Made by a program: the position numbers and the translations under genes. The notes below the pieces were generated by a model. The model worked only from the letters and a program-made list of their open reading frames with translations. It ran no database searches and was not told where the DNA came from. Positions 36,316 through 45,717 of a stretch of 64,000 nt of DNA are shown here, one piece after another. Origin of the DNA: CAVOOW01 sp963697675 (GTDB lineage: Bacteria > Actinomycetota > Actinomycetes > JACCUZ01); assembly GCA_963697675.1 (NCBI GenBank), contig CAVOOW010000011.1, positions 21,759 to 85,758 on the forward strand, in the 5' to 3' direction. How positions within the stretch are numbered: position 1 is the stretch's first letter; the number at the start of each line of letters is the position of its first letter.

Positions 36316-37206
36316 TTACTTGCTGAAGCCGGCGGTGAGTCCGCTGAGGAGCTGGCGGCGGCCGATCGCGTAGAGGATGAGGATCGGCAGGGTGGTCAGG
36401 ACGACCGAGGCGAGGATGGCGGGGACGTTGATGCCGTACTGGCCCTGGAACGTCCACAGTGCGAGCGGCAGCGTTCGCTGACTGGGGCTCTGGGTGAGGA
36501 TCAGTGGGAGCAGGAAGCCGTTCCATACGGCGAGGCCGTTGTAGATGCTCACGGTGACCAGCGCCGGTCGGGTCAGTGGGAACGCGAGGTTCCACAACGT
36601 GGCCCATTCGCTGGCGCCGTCGACGCGCATCGACTCGAAGAGCTCCTTGGGGACGTCGCGGATGAAGTTGGTGAGCACGAGTACCGACAGCGGGATGGCG
36701 AACGCGATCGAGGGGAGGATGATCGCGAGCAGGCTGTCGTAGAGCTTGAGCTTGATGATGATCAGGTAGACCGGGATGATCGTGGCCTGCAGCGGGATCG
36801 CCAGGCCCATCAGGAACATCCCGTTGACTCCGGTCAGGAACCAGCTGTTGCCGCGGACGATGGCGAAGGCAGCCATGAAGGAGATCACCACGGCCGGGAT
36901 GATCGTCCCCGCGGTGACGATGGCGCTGTTGATGAAGTACTGGATGAAGTCGTTCTCGATGACGAGCTGGTAGTTGTCCAGGGTCGGGGAGCCTGGGGGC
37001 TGGAGCGGGTTGGTCGCGTAGTAGTTGGCCTGTGTCTTGAAGCTGGTGATGACGATCCAGTAGATCGGCACCATCACGATCAGCAGCCAGATCCAACCAG
37101 CCGTGCCGCCCAACCAGTTGCGCCCGCTGCCACCGGGGTGCCGGTGCGCGCTCGTGGGTCGGACCCCGGGCGTCTGGTCGATCTTGGTGCTCACTGTGGT
37201 TGCCAC
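36316..37206 (-). CDS. carbohydrate ABC transporter permease (BxlG/MalG-like)
   Basis: A 296-residue inner-membrane permease of the CUT1 sugar family with six transmembrane helices. The cytoplasmic EAA loop is visible near residue 195 (ESMRVDGASEWATLWNLAFP, where the usual E-A-A starts E-S-M). GTG 37206 lies three bases after the upstream permease stop, so the genes are co-translated. With the partner permease and binding protein it forms a BxlEFG/CebEFG-like importer of xylo- or cello-oligosaccharides. No ATPase gene is present; actinomycetes often share a separate MsiK ATPase. Repression by the adjacent LacI regulator is likely. Confidence 0.88.
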   Translation of the reverse strand: MATTVSTKIDQTPGVRPTSAHRHPGGSGRNWLGGTAGWIWLLIVMVPIYWIVITSFKTQANYYATNPLQPPGSPTLDNYQLVIENDFIQYFINSAIVTAGTIIPAVVISFMAAFAIVRGNSWFLTGVNGMFLMGLAIPLQATIIPVYLIIIKLKLYDSLLAIILPSIAFAIPLSVLVLTNFIRDVPKELFESMRVDGASEWATLWNLAFPLTRPALVTVSIYNGLAVWNGFLLPLILTQSPSQRTLPLALWTFQGQYGINVPAILASVVLTTLPILILYAIGRRQLLSGLTAGFSK

Positions 37207-37207
37207 G

Positions 37208-38139
37208 TCAGGCGCCTTCCATCTGGCTGTCGGCGAGTCCGCCGCCGCCGATCCTGCGCAGCAGCAGGGCCAGGGCGAGGCCGACAAACACGAGGATGAA
37301 CGCGATCGCGCTGGCCGGGCCCATCAGGTTGGCCTGGAACCCGGTCTTGTACATGTCCAGCGCGAGTGTCCGGGTGGCGTCCCCCGGGCCGCCGGCGGTC
37401 AGCACGAAGATGATGTCGAAGAACGTCAGCGACCCGACCAGCATCAGCGTCGAGGAGGCGACGATCGTGTACTTGAGCTGAGGCAGGGTGATGCTCCAGA
37501 ACTGCCGGACGCGTCCGGCGCCGTCGATCTCCGCCGCCTCATACATCGATCGCGGGAGCTGCCGCACAGCGCCCTGGTAGATCAGCGAGTGGAAGGGGAT
37601 GAACTGCCAGGACACGATGAAGACGACCACCCCGAGGGCGAGCTTGTCCTTGCCGAGCCAGTCCTGGTTGAGGAAGTCGAGGTGCAGCCCGGTTCCCAGG
37701 CCGAAGTTGGGGTCGAGCAGGGCTTTGAAGGCGACGGCGATCGCCGCCGAGCTCAGCAGTACGGGGATGAAGTACAGGACGGCGAGTACCCCGCGATAGC
37801 GCTCGTGACTGGCCAGGAAGACCCCGAGGAGGATGCTTATCGGGGTCTGGACCGCCCAGGACAGGATCATGATCTCGAAGGTCACCTTGAGCGCGTGCGG
37901 AAGGCCCGGATTGTTCAGCGTGGTGCGCCAGCTGTCCAGACCGGCCCAGTGGATGTCGCCGATCCCGTCCCACTGGGTGAAGCTCAGGGCCAGCACGCCG
38001 ATCAGCGGGATCACGCCGAACGCGATGAAGAAGAACACCGCCGGCAGCGCCATCCACGTGACCGAGCCGGTCCCACCGGTCTTCTTCGTGACGCCGGTGC
38101 GGCAGGAGCGGGCAGCGTGGCCGGCGCCACGGTGGTCAC
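37208..38139 (-). CDS. carbohydrate ABC transporter permease (BxlF/MalF-like), N-terminal frameshift
   Basis: CUT1-family inner-membrane permease with six helices and the EAA loop SMYEAAEIDGAGRVRQFWSI near residue 220. From ATG 38053 the frame is clean (MALPAVFFFIAFGV). The probable true start is GTG 38139, which overlaps the binding-protein stop (GTGA) and encodes MTTVAPATLPAPAAPA. A one-base shift near 38090 is then needed to join it through VTKKTGGTGSVTW to the main frame. It pairs with the downstream permease. Sugar specificity is set by the binding protein; xylobiose or cellobiose is the best guess from the GH3 and GH6 context. Confidence 0.85.
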
Positions 38140-39478
38140 GTGCCGATGACCTTGTTCATGTTGTCGGCGTACTGCTGGGGCGAGATGGACAGCTGGAACA
38201 GCTTGGCGATGTTGTCCAGCAGCACCTCGGCGGCCGTGGGGCTCAAGCGCCTGGTCCCAGGACTGGGCGAAGGTCTTGGCGCCGCTGGCGACCCCGTAGA
38301 CGAACTTGAGCCAGTCTTCGTCCTTCTGGCCGGTGAGCAGGCTGTCGCTGCCGTTGACGATGGGGATCGCACCAGCCGCCACCCATTCCTTCGACTCGGC
38401 GTCAGACGACACCGCGGTCTTGAAGAAGTTCTTGGCGACGTCCTTCTCGGCGGCGGTGGCCTTCGACGAGATCGAGTAGTACTGGCCCGGGTTGCCGACG
38501 GTGTTGCTGGGGTCACCCGTGCCACCTGCGACCGGCGGGAAGTTGCTGTAGCCGAGGTGGCCACCACTGACGAAGTCGCCGCCGTCGTTGGACATGCTGC
38601 CGTAGGTCCAGGTGCCGTGCAGCATCATCGCGGCCTTGCCGGTGAACAGCAGCGCCTGGTCGGCGTTGGAGTCCGCGGTGATCGAGGAGAAGCCCTTGAT
38701 GAACCCGCCGGCCTTGATCAGCTTCTGGATCTCGGTCAGCGCCTTGATCGACGCCGGGTTCGACCAGGCGTCCTTCTCGCCGTCGAAGACGGCCTGGAAG
38801 ACCTCGGGGCCGCCGATGCGGTCGAACAGGAACTCCAGCCACATCATGTTGGTCCAGCGCGACTGGCCGCCGAGGGAGAAGGGCGCGATGCCCGCCTTGT
38901 TGAACTTCGGCACCAAGGCCATCGATGTCTTCCCACGTCTGCGGGATGTCTGCCTTGATCTTCTCGAAGTTGGTCTTGTTGTAGAACATCACGATCGGCT
39001 GGACCGTCTCGGTCGGCAGCGCGTAGATCTTCCCGTCGACCGTCGCCGCCCCGAACGACCCGGGGAACAGGCGGTCCTTGACCGCCGCGTTCTCCCCGAA
39101 CCAGCCGGTGAGGTCCTCGACCTGATTGGCGTCGACGTAGCTCTTCAGCCCGCCACCGCCCCAGCCCCAGATGATCGTCGGTCCCTGGCCGGCGCCGATG
39201 GCAGTCTTGATCTTCGTCTTGTAGGCGTCGTTCTGGAACGTCGTCCCCTTGATCTGGGTCTTGGGGTTCGCATCGTTGAACCGCTTGACGGTGTTGGTGC
39301 GAATGCCCTCACCCGGAGCACCGGTGAGGTACCAGTAGGTGGCGCCGCCCTTGGCTGAGCCACCGGTGCTTCCGCTGCCGCTCGACTTGGGTCCGGAGGT
39401 GCCGCCGCAAGCCGCGAGGCCAGCTGCGGCGCCGGCGCCCGCTGCGATGCGGAGGAAGGTCCGCCGGGAAGTCGTCAT
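38136..39478 (-). pseudogene. sugar ABC transporter substrate-binding lipoprotein, two frameshifts
   Basis: CUT1-type solute-binding protein. The N-terminus SRRTFLRIAAGAGAAAGLAAC combines twin arginines with a lipobox (LAAC), so it is probably a Tat-exported lipoprotein. Readable stretches are GQGPTIIWGWGGGGLKSYVD, VDGKIYALPTETVQPIVMFY, then in a second frame after 38925 GEKDAWSNPASIKALTEIQK and FFKTAVSSDAESKEWVAAGA. A third frame after about 38245 ends SPQQYADNMNKVIGT. Two indels restore about 445 residues. It is first of the three-gene importer operon and starts opposite the GH3 gene across an operator. It binds a di- or oligosaccharide; identity unproven. Confidence 0.78.
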
Positions 39479-39740
39479 GGGATCCACGCTGATCTCCGTA
39501 CTCGAGGGCCGTGGTCACGCCGCGGCGAAGGTGAACAATTGATGATCGCCGGCCCAGGCCCAGCACGCTGACACCTACGCCCACCGCCCACATGGACCGG
39601 ACGGATTGTCCGGAGGTAGGCCGCAATCTGCACCGTAGGTTTCGGAGTTCGAAGGTGTCAAGAGTCTTGAAGTTTTCGGAGTGTCACGTAAGAGTTACGC
39701 CGTAGAAGTCGTGCAATACACGACTTCCGAGCGCCCGAAG

Positions 39741-39791
39741 CCTCGAAAAGATAACGACATGATCTCGGACAATCATCGAAACTTTTCGAGG
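39741..39791. promoter_or_regulatory. LacI-type operator region between importer operon and GH3
   Basis: CCTCGAAAAG (39741-39750) and CTTTTCGAGG (39782-39791) are perfect 10-base inverted arms. The right part contains CGAAACTTTTCG (39777-39788), close to CGAAACTTTCG, the palindrome described upstream of Streptomyces xylanase genes. It lies in the 347-base gap between the divergent binding-protein and GH3 genes, so the LacI regulator at 42263 probably binds here. Confidence 0.6.
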
Positions 39792-39886
39792 TCGCTCAAC
39801 CATGTCGATGAACGGAGAGCAGCTGATGACGACGGCCTCGACCGCTGCCGATCGACAGGGCGACGCCTCCGTGGCAGGACGCGACC

Positions 39887-42250
39887 TTGTCATCGGCCGA
39901 GCGCGTCGAAGCACTTCTCCAGGAGATGACCCTCGAGGAGAAGGTCGCCCAGCTCGGCAGTCGCTGGGTCGGCAACGACATGCAGGCCGAGGCCTCGCCG
40001 CAGCCCAGCGTCGCGACCGATCCAGAGTCCACCTTCAACGTCGCTCCTCTGCAGGACGTGTTCGCGGCAGGGGGGACGATCTCTCTCGAGGACGCGAGCA
40101 GCCACGGGCTCGGCCACCTGACCCGCGTCTTCGGCAGTCACCCGATGACCGTCGCAGAGGGCACGGCAGAGCTCGTGCGACAGCACCACGTCGTCCTGGA
40201 GGGCTCACGCCTGGGCATCCCGGCGCTCGTCCACGAGGAGTGCCTGACCGGGTTCACCACGTTCGGGGCAACCGTCTATCCCGCGGCGATCGCATGGGGC
40301 GCCACGTTCGACGCCGACCTCGTCGAGCGGATGGCCGCCGCGATCGGGCGGGACATGGCAGCTGTCGGCGTTCATCAAGGGCTCTCCCCGGTTCTTGACG
40401 TCGTACGTGACTACCGGTGGGGACGCGTCGAGGAGACCATCGGCGAGGATCCCTATCTCGTGGCGATGCTCGGTTCGGCCTACGTGCGGGGACTGCAGAG
40501 CGCCGGCGTCATCGCCACTCTCAAGCACTTCGCGGGCTACTCGGCCTCGCGAGCCGCGCGCAACCACGGACCGGTGTCGATGGGTCGGCGCGAGCTGCTC
40601 GACGTCATCCTGCCGCCCTTCGAGATGGCACTGGCTCTCGCCGGGGCAGGTTCGGTGATGAACTCCTACTCCGACATCGACGGCGTCCCCGCCGGCGGCG
40701 ACCCGTGGCTGCTCACCGAGGTGCTGCGCGACGAATGGGGGTTCGAGGGCACCGTCGTGTCCGACTACTGGGCCGTGCCGTTCCTCGCGTCGATGCACCG
40801 CGTTGCGGCCGACACCGACGCGGCGGGGGCGATGGCGTTGTCCGCCGGCATCGACGTCGAGCTGCCCGACACTCTCGGCTTCGGCCACGGACTCGTCGAA
40901 CGGGTCCGCAGCGGCGAGCTGTCCGAAGAGCTCGTCGACCGCGCTGCCCGGCGGCTGCTCACGCAGAAAGTGCAGCTCGGTCTGCTCGACGCGGACTGGA
41001 CACCGGAGGGGTCGGTCGGCGATGCCCTCACGGATCTCGACTCGGCGGACAACCGCGCACTTGCCCGGGAGATGGCCGAGCGGTCGGTCGTGCTGCTCGA
41101 CGCCGGCACGGCGCTCCCGCTGCGCGGCGAAGGGCGCCCGGTGCTCCACAGCGTTGCCGTGGTGGGGCCGTGTTCCGCCGACCCGCGCACGTTCATGGGG
41201 TGCTACGCGTTCCCCAACCACGTGTTGCCGCGCTACCCGGGTGTGGGCCTCGGCGTGGAGGTGCGCTCGGGTGTCGACGCACTGCGGGCCGAGCTCCCGG
41301 ACGTCGACGTGGTTCAGGAAAAAGGCTGCGCGGTGCAGGGAAACGACAGGTCGGGCTTCGCCGCAGCGATCTCCGCCGCCCGTGCGGCAGACCTGTGTGT
41401 CGCCTTCGTCGGGGACCTCGCCGGCCTGTTCGGACTCGGCACCTCGGGGGAAGGCTGCGACGCCGAGGACCTCCGACTCCCGGGCCTGCAGGCCGACCTG
41501 ATCGCCGAGCTCCTGGAGACGGGCACGCCGGTGGTAGTCGTCGTTGTCTCCGGACGTCCCTACGCGCTCGGGGACGTGCACGACCGAGCCGCCGGCCTCG
41601 TTCAGGCCTTCATGCCGGGTGAGGAGGGCGGGTCGGCGATCGCGGGTGTCCTCTCGGGTCGCGTCCAGCCCGGCGGCAAGCTGCCAGTGCAGATCCCGAG
41701 GCACGCAGGCGGACAACCGAGCACCTATCTCCAGCCGGCACTCGGCGGCGCCGAGAGCGCCGGCATCAGCTCGATCGACTCGACACCGCTGTTCCCGTTC
41801 GGCTACGGCATGTCGTACACCACCTTCGAGGTCGACGACCTGCGCAGCAGCGCCACGGAGGTGTCCGCAGATGGTGAGCTCACCGTCTCCGTGCGGGTCC
41901 GCAACACCGGACCGCGGGCCGGCGACGAGGTTGTCCAGCTCTACCTGCACGACGTCGTTGCCCAGGTGGCCCGGCCGGTGAAGCAGCTTGCCGGATTCGC
42001 TCGAGTCCACCTGGAGCCGGGCGAGGGCAAGGATGTGCGGTTCAGTGTGCACGCCGACCGCACCGCCTACACGAACCCACAGCTGCAGCGCATCGTCGAG
42101 CCCGGGGACATCGAGGTCCTCGTCGGGACCTCGGCGGCCGACCTGCCCTGCCGCACCAGCTTCCGGATCACCGGGCCGGAGCGGGTCGTGGGGCATGACC
42201 GTCGCCTGGTCACGCCCGTCGACGTGCGTCCGACGACGGCGCCTCGGTAG
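39887..42250 (+). CDS. GH3 beta-glycosidase (beta-xylosidase/beta-glucosidase type)
   Basis: 787 residues from TTG 39887. The (beta/alpha)8 domain runs from LLQEMTLEEKVAQLGSRWVG; the catalytic nucleophile is the Asp of TVVSDYWAV near residue 288. The beta-sandwich domain starts near 395, and the C-terminal fibronectin-III-like domain (GDEVVQLYLHDVVAQVARP) near 675. No signal peptide, so it probably acts in the cytoplasm on imported xylobiose or cellobiose. ATG 39826 (GGAGAGCAG upstream) encodes MTTASTAADRQGDASVAGRD and would join SSAERVEALLQ with removal of one T near 39887; that is probably the natural start. It is followed after 12 bases by lacI. Confidence 0.88.
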   Translation: MSSAERVEALLQEMTLEEKVAQLGSRWVGNDMQAEASPQPSVATDPESTFNVAPLQDVFAAGGTISLEDASSHGLGHLTRVFGSHPMTVAEGTAELVRQHHVVLEGSRLGIPALVHEECLTGFTTFGATVYPAAIAWGATFDADLVERMAAAIGRDMAAVGVHQGLSPVLDVVRDYRWGRVEETIGEDPYLVAMLGSAYVRGLQSAGVIATLKHFAGYSASRAARNHGPVSMGRRELLDVILPPFEMALALAGAGSVMNSYSDIDGVPAGGDPWLLTEVLRDEWGFEGTVVSDYWAVPFLASMHRVAADTDAAGAMALSAGIDVELPDTLGFGHGLVERVRSGELSEELVDRAARRLLTQKVQLGLLDADWTPEGSVGDALTDLDSADNRALAREMAERSVVLLDAGTALPLRGEGRPVLHSVAVVGPCSADPRTFMGCYAFPNHVLPRYPGVGLGVEVRSGVDALRAELPDVDVVQEKGCAVQGNDRSGFAAAISAARAADLCVAFVGDLAGLFGLGTSGEGCDAEDLRLPGLQADLIAELLETGTPVVVVVVSGRPYALGDVHDRAAGLVQAFMPGEEGGSAIAGVLSGRVQPGGKLPVQIPRHAGGQPSTYLQPALGGAESAGISSIDSTPLFPFGYGMSYTTFEVDDLRSSATEVSADGELTVSVRVRNTGPRAGDEVVQLYLHDVVAQVARPVKQLAGFARVHLEPGEGKDVRFSVHADRTAYTNPQLQRIVEPGDIEVLVGTSAADLPCRTSFRITGPERVVGHDRRLVTPVDVRPTTAPR

Positions 42251-42262
42251 GGGACGGTCGCC

Positions 42263-43283
42263 GTGCCGACTGTCGGATCCCGCGCCACGCTAGCCACTGT
42301 CGCAGCGTCGGCCGGCGTCTCGGTCGCGACCGTCTCGAAGGTGATCAACGGGCGCAGCGACGTCGCCGCCACGACGCGGGCACGGGTCCAGGACCTGTTG
42401 CGGCAACACGACTACGTCGGCCGTCGCGTCGAGCTGGCGGACGCGCCCACGATCGAGCTGTTCTTCCAGTTCGACCTCGGTGCCTACGGGACCGAAGTCA
42501 TGCAAGGCGTCCTGGCCGCCGCGGCAGATGTGAATGTCTCAGTCGTCGTGACGGTGCGCGCGCACGGCCAGCGCAGCTCGGAGCCTGCGGCGTGGGCGCG
42601 CGACCTGGCCGCCAGAGGCCGACGGGCTGTCGTCGGCGTGACCACGCACTTGACCGCCGGGGACCTCAGCGCCCTTTCCCGCAACCGGATACCTCTGGTC
42701 GTCATCGACCCGCTCAACATGCCGCACGCGCGGTTGACAAGTGTCGGCTCGACCAACTTCGCCGGCGGCCTGGCGGCGACCCAGCACCTGCTGTCCCTCG
42801 GGCATCGCCGGATCGCGTACGTCGGTGGTCACCCCTCGCCGGCTGATCAACCAGGCGCGGGTGCACGGCTTCCGCGCCGCGATGGAGGCCGCGGCACTGC
42901 CGGTTCCCGAGCGCTACGTGCGGTCGGGCCCGAATGACTACGACGAAGGTGTCGTCTCGGGAACGGCGCTCATCGATCTGCCCGAGCGCCCGACTGCGGT
43001 GTTCGCCTTCAGCGACGAACTCGCGCTCGGCGTCATCGAGGCCGCCCGGGGGCGGGGTCTCCGGATCCCCGAGGACCTCAGTGTCGTGGGCTTCGACGAC
43101 ACGCAGATCGCCCGGCTGGCGTCGCCTCCACTGACCACTGTTCGCCAGCCCCTGCGGGAGATGGGCGCCGTGGCCTTGCGCACCGCGCTGCAGCTGGCGG
43201 CCGGCGAGAAGGTGCACTTCCGCCACGTGGAGCTCGCGACCGAGCTCGTCGTACGCAATTCGACGGCTCCGATCGACGTCTGA
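42263..43283 (+). pseudogene. LacI-family repressor, one frameshift
   Basis: The N-terminal helix-turn-helix is canonical (TLATVAASAGVSVATVSKVI followed by NGR). The periplasmic-binding-like effector domain runs to 42840. Then the frame changes (YVGGHPSPADQ versus RLINQARVHGFRAAMEAAAL) and continues with AFSDELALGVIEAARGRGL, LSVVGFDDTQIARLASPPLT and TTVRQPLREMGAVALRTALQ to the stop at 43283. One indel restores about 340 residues. Start is GTG 42263, 12 bases after the GH3 stop, so GH3 and lacI form an operon. It most likely represses that operon and the divergent importer and responds to the transported sugar. Confidence 0.8.
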
Positions 43284-43340
43284 CATCGCGACGTCAGCTG
43301 ACGTCGGATGGCGCTGCCCAGTCGGTCGGCCCTCTGCGAC

Positions 43341-43408
43341 CAAGATCGCTAGTACCGTGCACAGATTGCGCGTCCATGCGGAATCTGTGCACGGAGATCG
43401 CGATCATG
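43341..43408. repeat. 68-bp palindromic repeat, copy A
   Basis: Starts CAAGATCGCT and contains perfect 13-base arms CCGTGCACAGATT (43355-43367) and AATCTGTGCACGG (43382-43394) around a 14-base loop. It lies between the convergent lacI and TetR genes, where it could also end transcription. An inverted copy about 85 percent identical is at 51110-51177. Confidence 0.85.
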
Positions 43409-43471
43409 GAACGGGTGGGGCGCTCGCAGCGGGTGGGGGGCGGCGCTCGCAGCAGGTACGGGGCGGCGCCC

Positions 43472-44086
43472 TCAACGGCACAGGGCGCGTTCGGCGGTCG
43501 TTGCGAGCAGGTCCGCGGCGTCGTCGACCGGCATCTCGCGGTCGGTGATCAGCCGGTCGAGGGCGTCGTAGCTGGACAGCATCCAGAGCAGGTCGAAGGC
43601 GGCCTCGACGGTGACGTCGTCGCGGAGGACCCCGTCCTCCGACAGCCGGTTCACGAGGTGTGCTATCCCACCGCGTCGCTCGGCCTCCATCTTCTGCAGT
43701 GCCCCGCCCACCGAGTCGGGGTCGAGGCGGGCCATGGTGATCAGCACCCGGTAGATGTCGCGATCGGCCGCGTACATGCGGCTCGCCGCGCGAAAACCGC
43801 CGCGGAGATGGTCGCGCGCATCGGGTGCGGAGACCGCGCGGGTGAGATCGGCGATCCCGGTGCGGTCCCACAGATCGGCCGTGAAGGCGTCGAAGAGACC
43901 GGCCCGGGATCCGAAGACCACGTAGATGGTCGACCGGGACACCTGGGCGAGCCGGGCCACCTGGTCGAGGCTGACGGGCTGAGCCGGCGCCTCGCGCAGC
44001 TGGGTGGCGACGGCGTCGAGGATCCGCCGCCGCGTCTGCGCCGCGTGGTCCGCCCGCAGCCCCTGTTCGTACCGACGGGTCGCCAT
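43472..44086 (-). CDS. TetR-family regulator of the FAD monooxygenase
   Basis: A 204-residue TetR-family repressor. The helix-turn-helix spans about residues 18-62 (RILDAVATQLREAPAQPVSL, DQVARLAQVSRSTIYVVFGS, RAGLFDAFTADL). The C-terminal helical domain binds an unknown ligand. ATG 44086 is preferred because the protein then begins MATRRYEQGLRADHAAQTRR; the upstream extension covers the promoter. It diverges from a flavin monooxygenase gene, with the palindrome TGTCTT-ACGA-AAGACA in between. Control of the monooxygenase in response to its aromatic substrate is likely. Confidence 0.88.
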   Translation of the reverse strand: MATRRYEQGLRADHAAQTRRRILDAVATQLREAPAQPVSLDQVARLAQVSRSTIYVVFGSRAGLFDAFTADLWDRTGIADLTRAVSAPDARDHLRGGFRAASRMYAADRDIYRVLITMARLDPDSVGGALQKMEAERRGGIAHLVNRLSEDGVLRDDVTVEAAFDLLWMLSSYDALDRLITDREMPVDDAADLLATTAERALCR

Positions 44087-44137
44087 GCCTGCATCTTTGC
44101 ACATTTCGCTTGACATGGTGTCCGACGACAAACATGC

Positions 44138-44153
44138 TGTCTTACGAAAGACA
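44138..44153. promoter_or_regulatory. candidate TetR operator
   Basis: TGTCTT (44138-44143) and AAGACA (44148-44153) form a perfect 6-base inverted repeat around ACGA, in the 137-base region between the divergent TetR and monooxygenase genes. Confidence 0.55.
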
Positions 44154-44223
44154 ACGCGTCCGGTGAAATGAATCAACGGGCCAGACACAGCAAGCCGACC
44201 CACTCGACCGTCCAGGGAGCGAG

Positions 44224-45717
44224 ATGTCCACCTCCGTCACCGACCCCCGTACACCCGTCGTCGTCGTCGGCGCCGGCCCGGCCGGTCTGGTCACCGCGAT
44301 CGTCCTCGCCCGGCACGGCATCGACGTGCAGGTCGTCGAACGCCGCACCGGGCGGCCCACGCTGCCCCGCGCCACCGTCCTGAGCCTGCGCACCATGGAG
44401 CTGCTGCGCTCGTGGGACCTCGACGGGGTCATCCGGGCGGGCGGCGACGAGGTCGACCTCGCCCTGCTCGAGACGAAGACCATGGCCCAGGCGTACGAGG
44501 GCACCCGGTTCGACGTCGGCCTCCCGAATGCTGCGCAGAGCTCGCTGGTGAGCCCGACGGCACCGGCCTGCGTGCCTCAGGACCACCTGGAGTCGGTGCT
44601 TCTCGAGCAGCTGGCGACCCTGCCGGCCGCCACGATCGTGCGGGGCCGGGAGCTCGTGTCCGTGACCGACCACGGCGACCGGGTCGCGGTCACGCTGCGC
44701 GACCTGCTCACCGGTCGTCACGAGACCTCGGTCGCCAGATTCGTCGTCGGCGCGGACGGGGCACGCAGCACGGTCCGGCAGTCCCTGGGCATCGAGATGG
44801 TGGGTCCGGACGGGCTCATGGAGGGTGCTCGCATCGAGTTCCGGGCTCCGCTGTGGGAGGTCGTCGGCGAGCATCGCTATGTCGTCTACACCGTCACGGA
44901 TCCCGATGGCAGTGGCGTGTTCGTGCCGGCGGGAGGTGGAGACCGGTGGGTGTTCGGCACCGTGGTCAGCGACCTCGACGATCCCGAGTGGACACCCACC
45001 CGCGACAACATGCGTCGTCGGGTGCTGGCGGCGATCGGTGTCGACGGTTTCGAGATCGGCATCGAACGCCTCGGCCACTACTCGGCGGGCGCGCAGCTCG
45101 CCGAGCGTTTCTCGGTCGGGGCGACGTTCCTCATCGGCGACGCCGCGCACCGCATCACCCCACGTGGCGGGACCGGCCTCAACACCGCGATCGCCGACGG
45201 CCTGAACCTCGGTTGGAAGCTCGTGTGGGTGCTGCAGGGCTGGGCGCCGGTCGGCCTCCTCTCGACGTACGAGGCGGAGCGGCGCGACGTCGCGGCGCAC
45301 AACGTGGCGCGGTCGGCCGATCCGTTCGGGTCGCGACGGGAGCCGCTCTCGGAGATGCAGGTCGATCTCGGCGGACGGATCCCGCATGCCTGGCTCGACG
45401 GTGCGCCGGACGGCGCCTTGCGTACCTCGACGCTGGATCTGCTCGGTCCCGGCCTGACACTGCTCACCGCCGGCGATCCTGAGCCATGGCAACGAGCCGC
45501 GGCCGCGCTCGCGATGCCCGTGAGCATCGCGTCGGTCGGTCCCGGCGTCGGCCGCGCGATCGGCGTGAACCCGGGTGACGGCGCGCTGCTCGTCCGACCC
45601 GACGGCGTGCCGGTCGGCGCGTGGTGGACGTCGGCGTCTGCCCACCGCGACCTGAATGCGGCCATCGACGCCCTGCTCACCGGACCCGTCGCCCAAGACG
45701 GCAGCAAGGCTGCGTGA
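44224..45717 (+). CDS. FAD-dependent aromatic monooxygenase (PHBH/RdmE type)
   Basis: A 497-residue class A flavoprotein monooxygenase that hydroxylates aromatic or polyketide-like substrates with NAD(P)H and O2. Motifs are the Rossmann VVVGAGPAGLVTAIVLARHG near residue 12, RFVVGADGARSTVRQSLGI (DG motif) near 177, and the FAD-ribityl motif FLIGDAAHRITPRGGTGLNT near 302. The C-terminal thioredoxin-like domain is short. ATG 44224 follows a GGGAGCGAG element. It is divergent from its probable TetR regulator. Similar enzymes inactivate rifamycin or tetracycline, or act in catabolism; the substrate here is open. Confidence 0.9.
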   Translation: MSTSVTDPRTPVVVVGAGPAGLVTAIVLARHGIDVQVVERRTGRPTLPRATVLSLRTMELLRSWDLDGVIRAGGDEVDLALLETKTMAQAYEGTRFDVGLPNAAQSSLVSPTAPACVPQDHLESVLLEQLATLPAATIVRGRELVSVTDHGDRVAVTLRDLLTGRHETSVARFVVGADGARSTVRQSLGIEMVGPDGLMEGARIEFRAPLWEVVGEHRYVVYTVTDPDGSGVFVPAGGGDRWVFGTVVSDLDDPEWTPTRDNMRRRVLAAIGVDGFEIGIERLGHYSAGAQLAERFSVGATFLIGDAAHRITPRGGTGLNTAIADGLNLGWKLVWVLQGWAPVGLLSTYEAERRDVAAHNVARSADPFGSRREPLSEMQVDLGGRIPHAWLDGAPDGALRTSTLDLLGPGLTLLTAGDPEPWQRAAAALAMPVSIASVGPGVGRAIGVNPGDGALLVRPDGVPVGAWWTSASAHRDLNAAIDALLTGPVAQDGSKAA

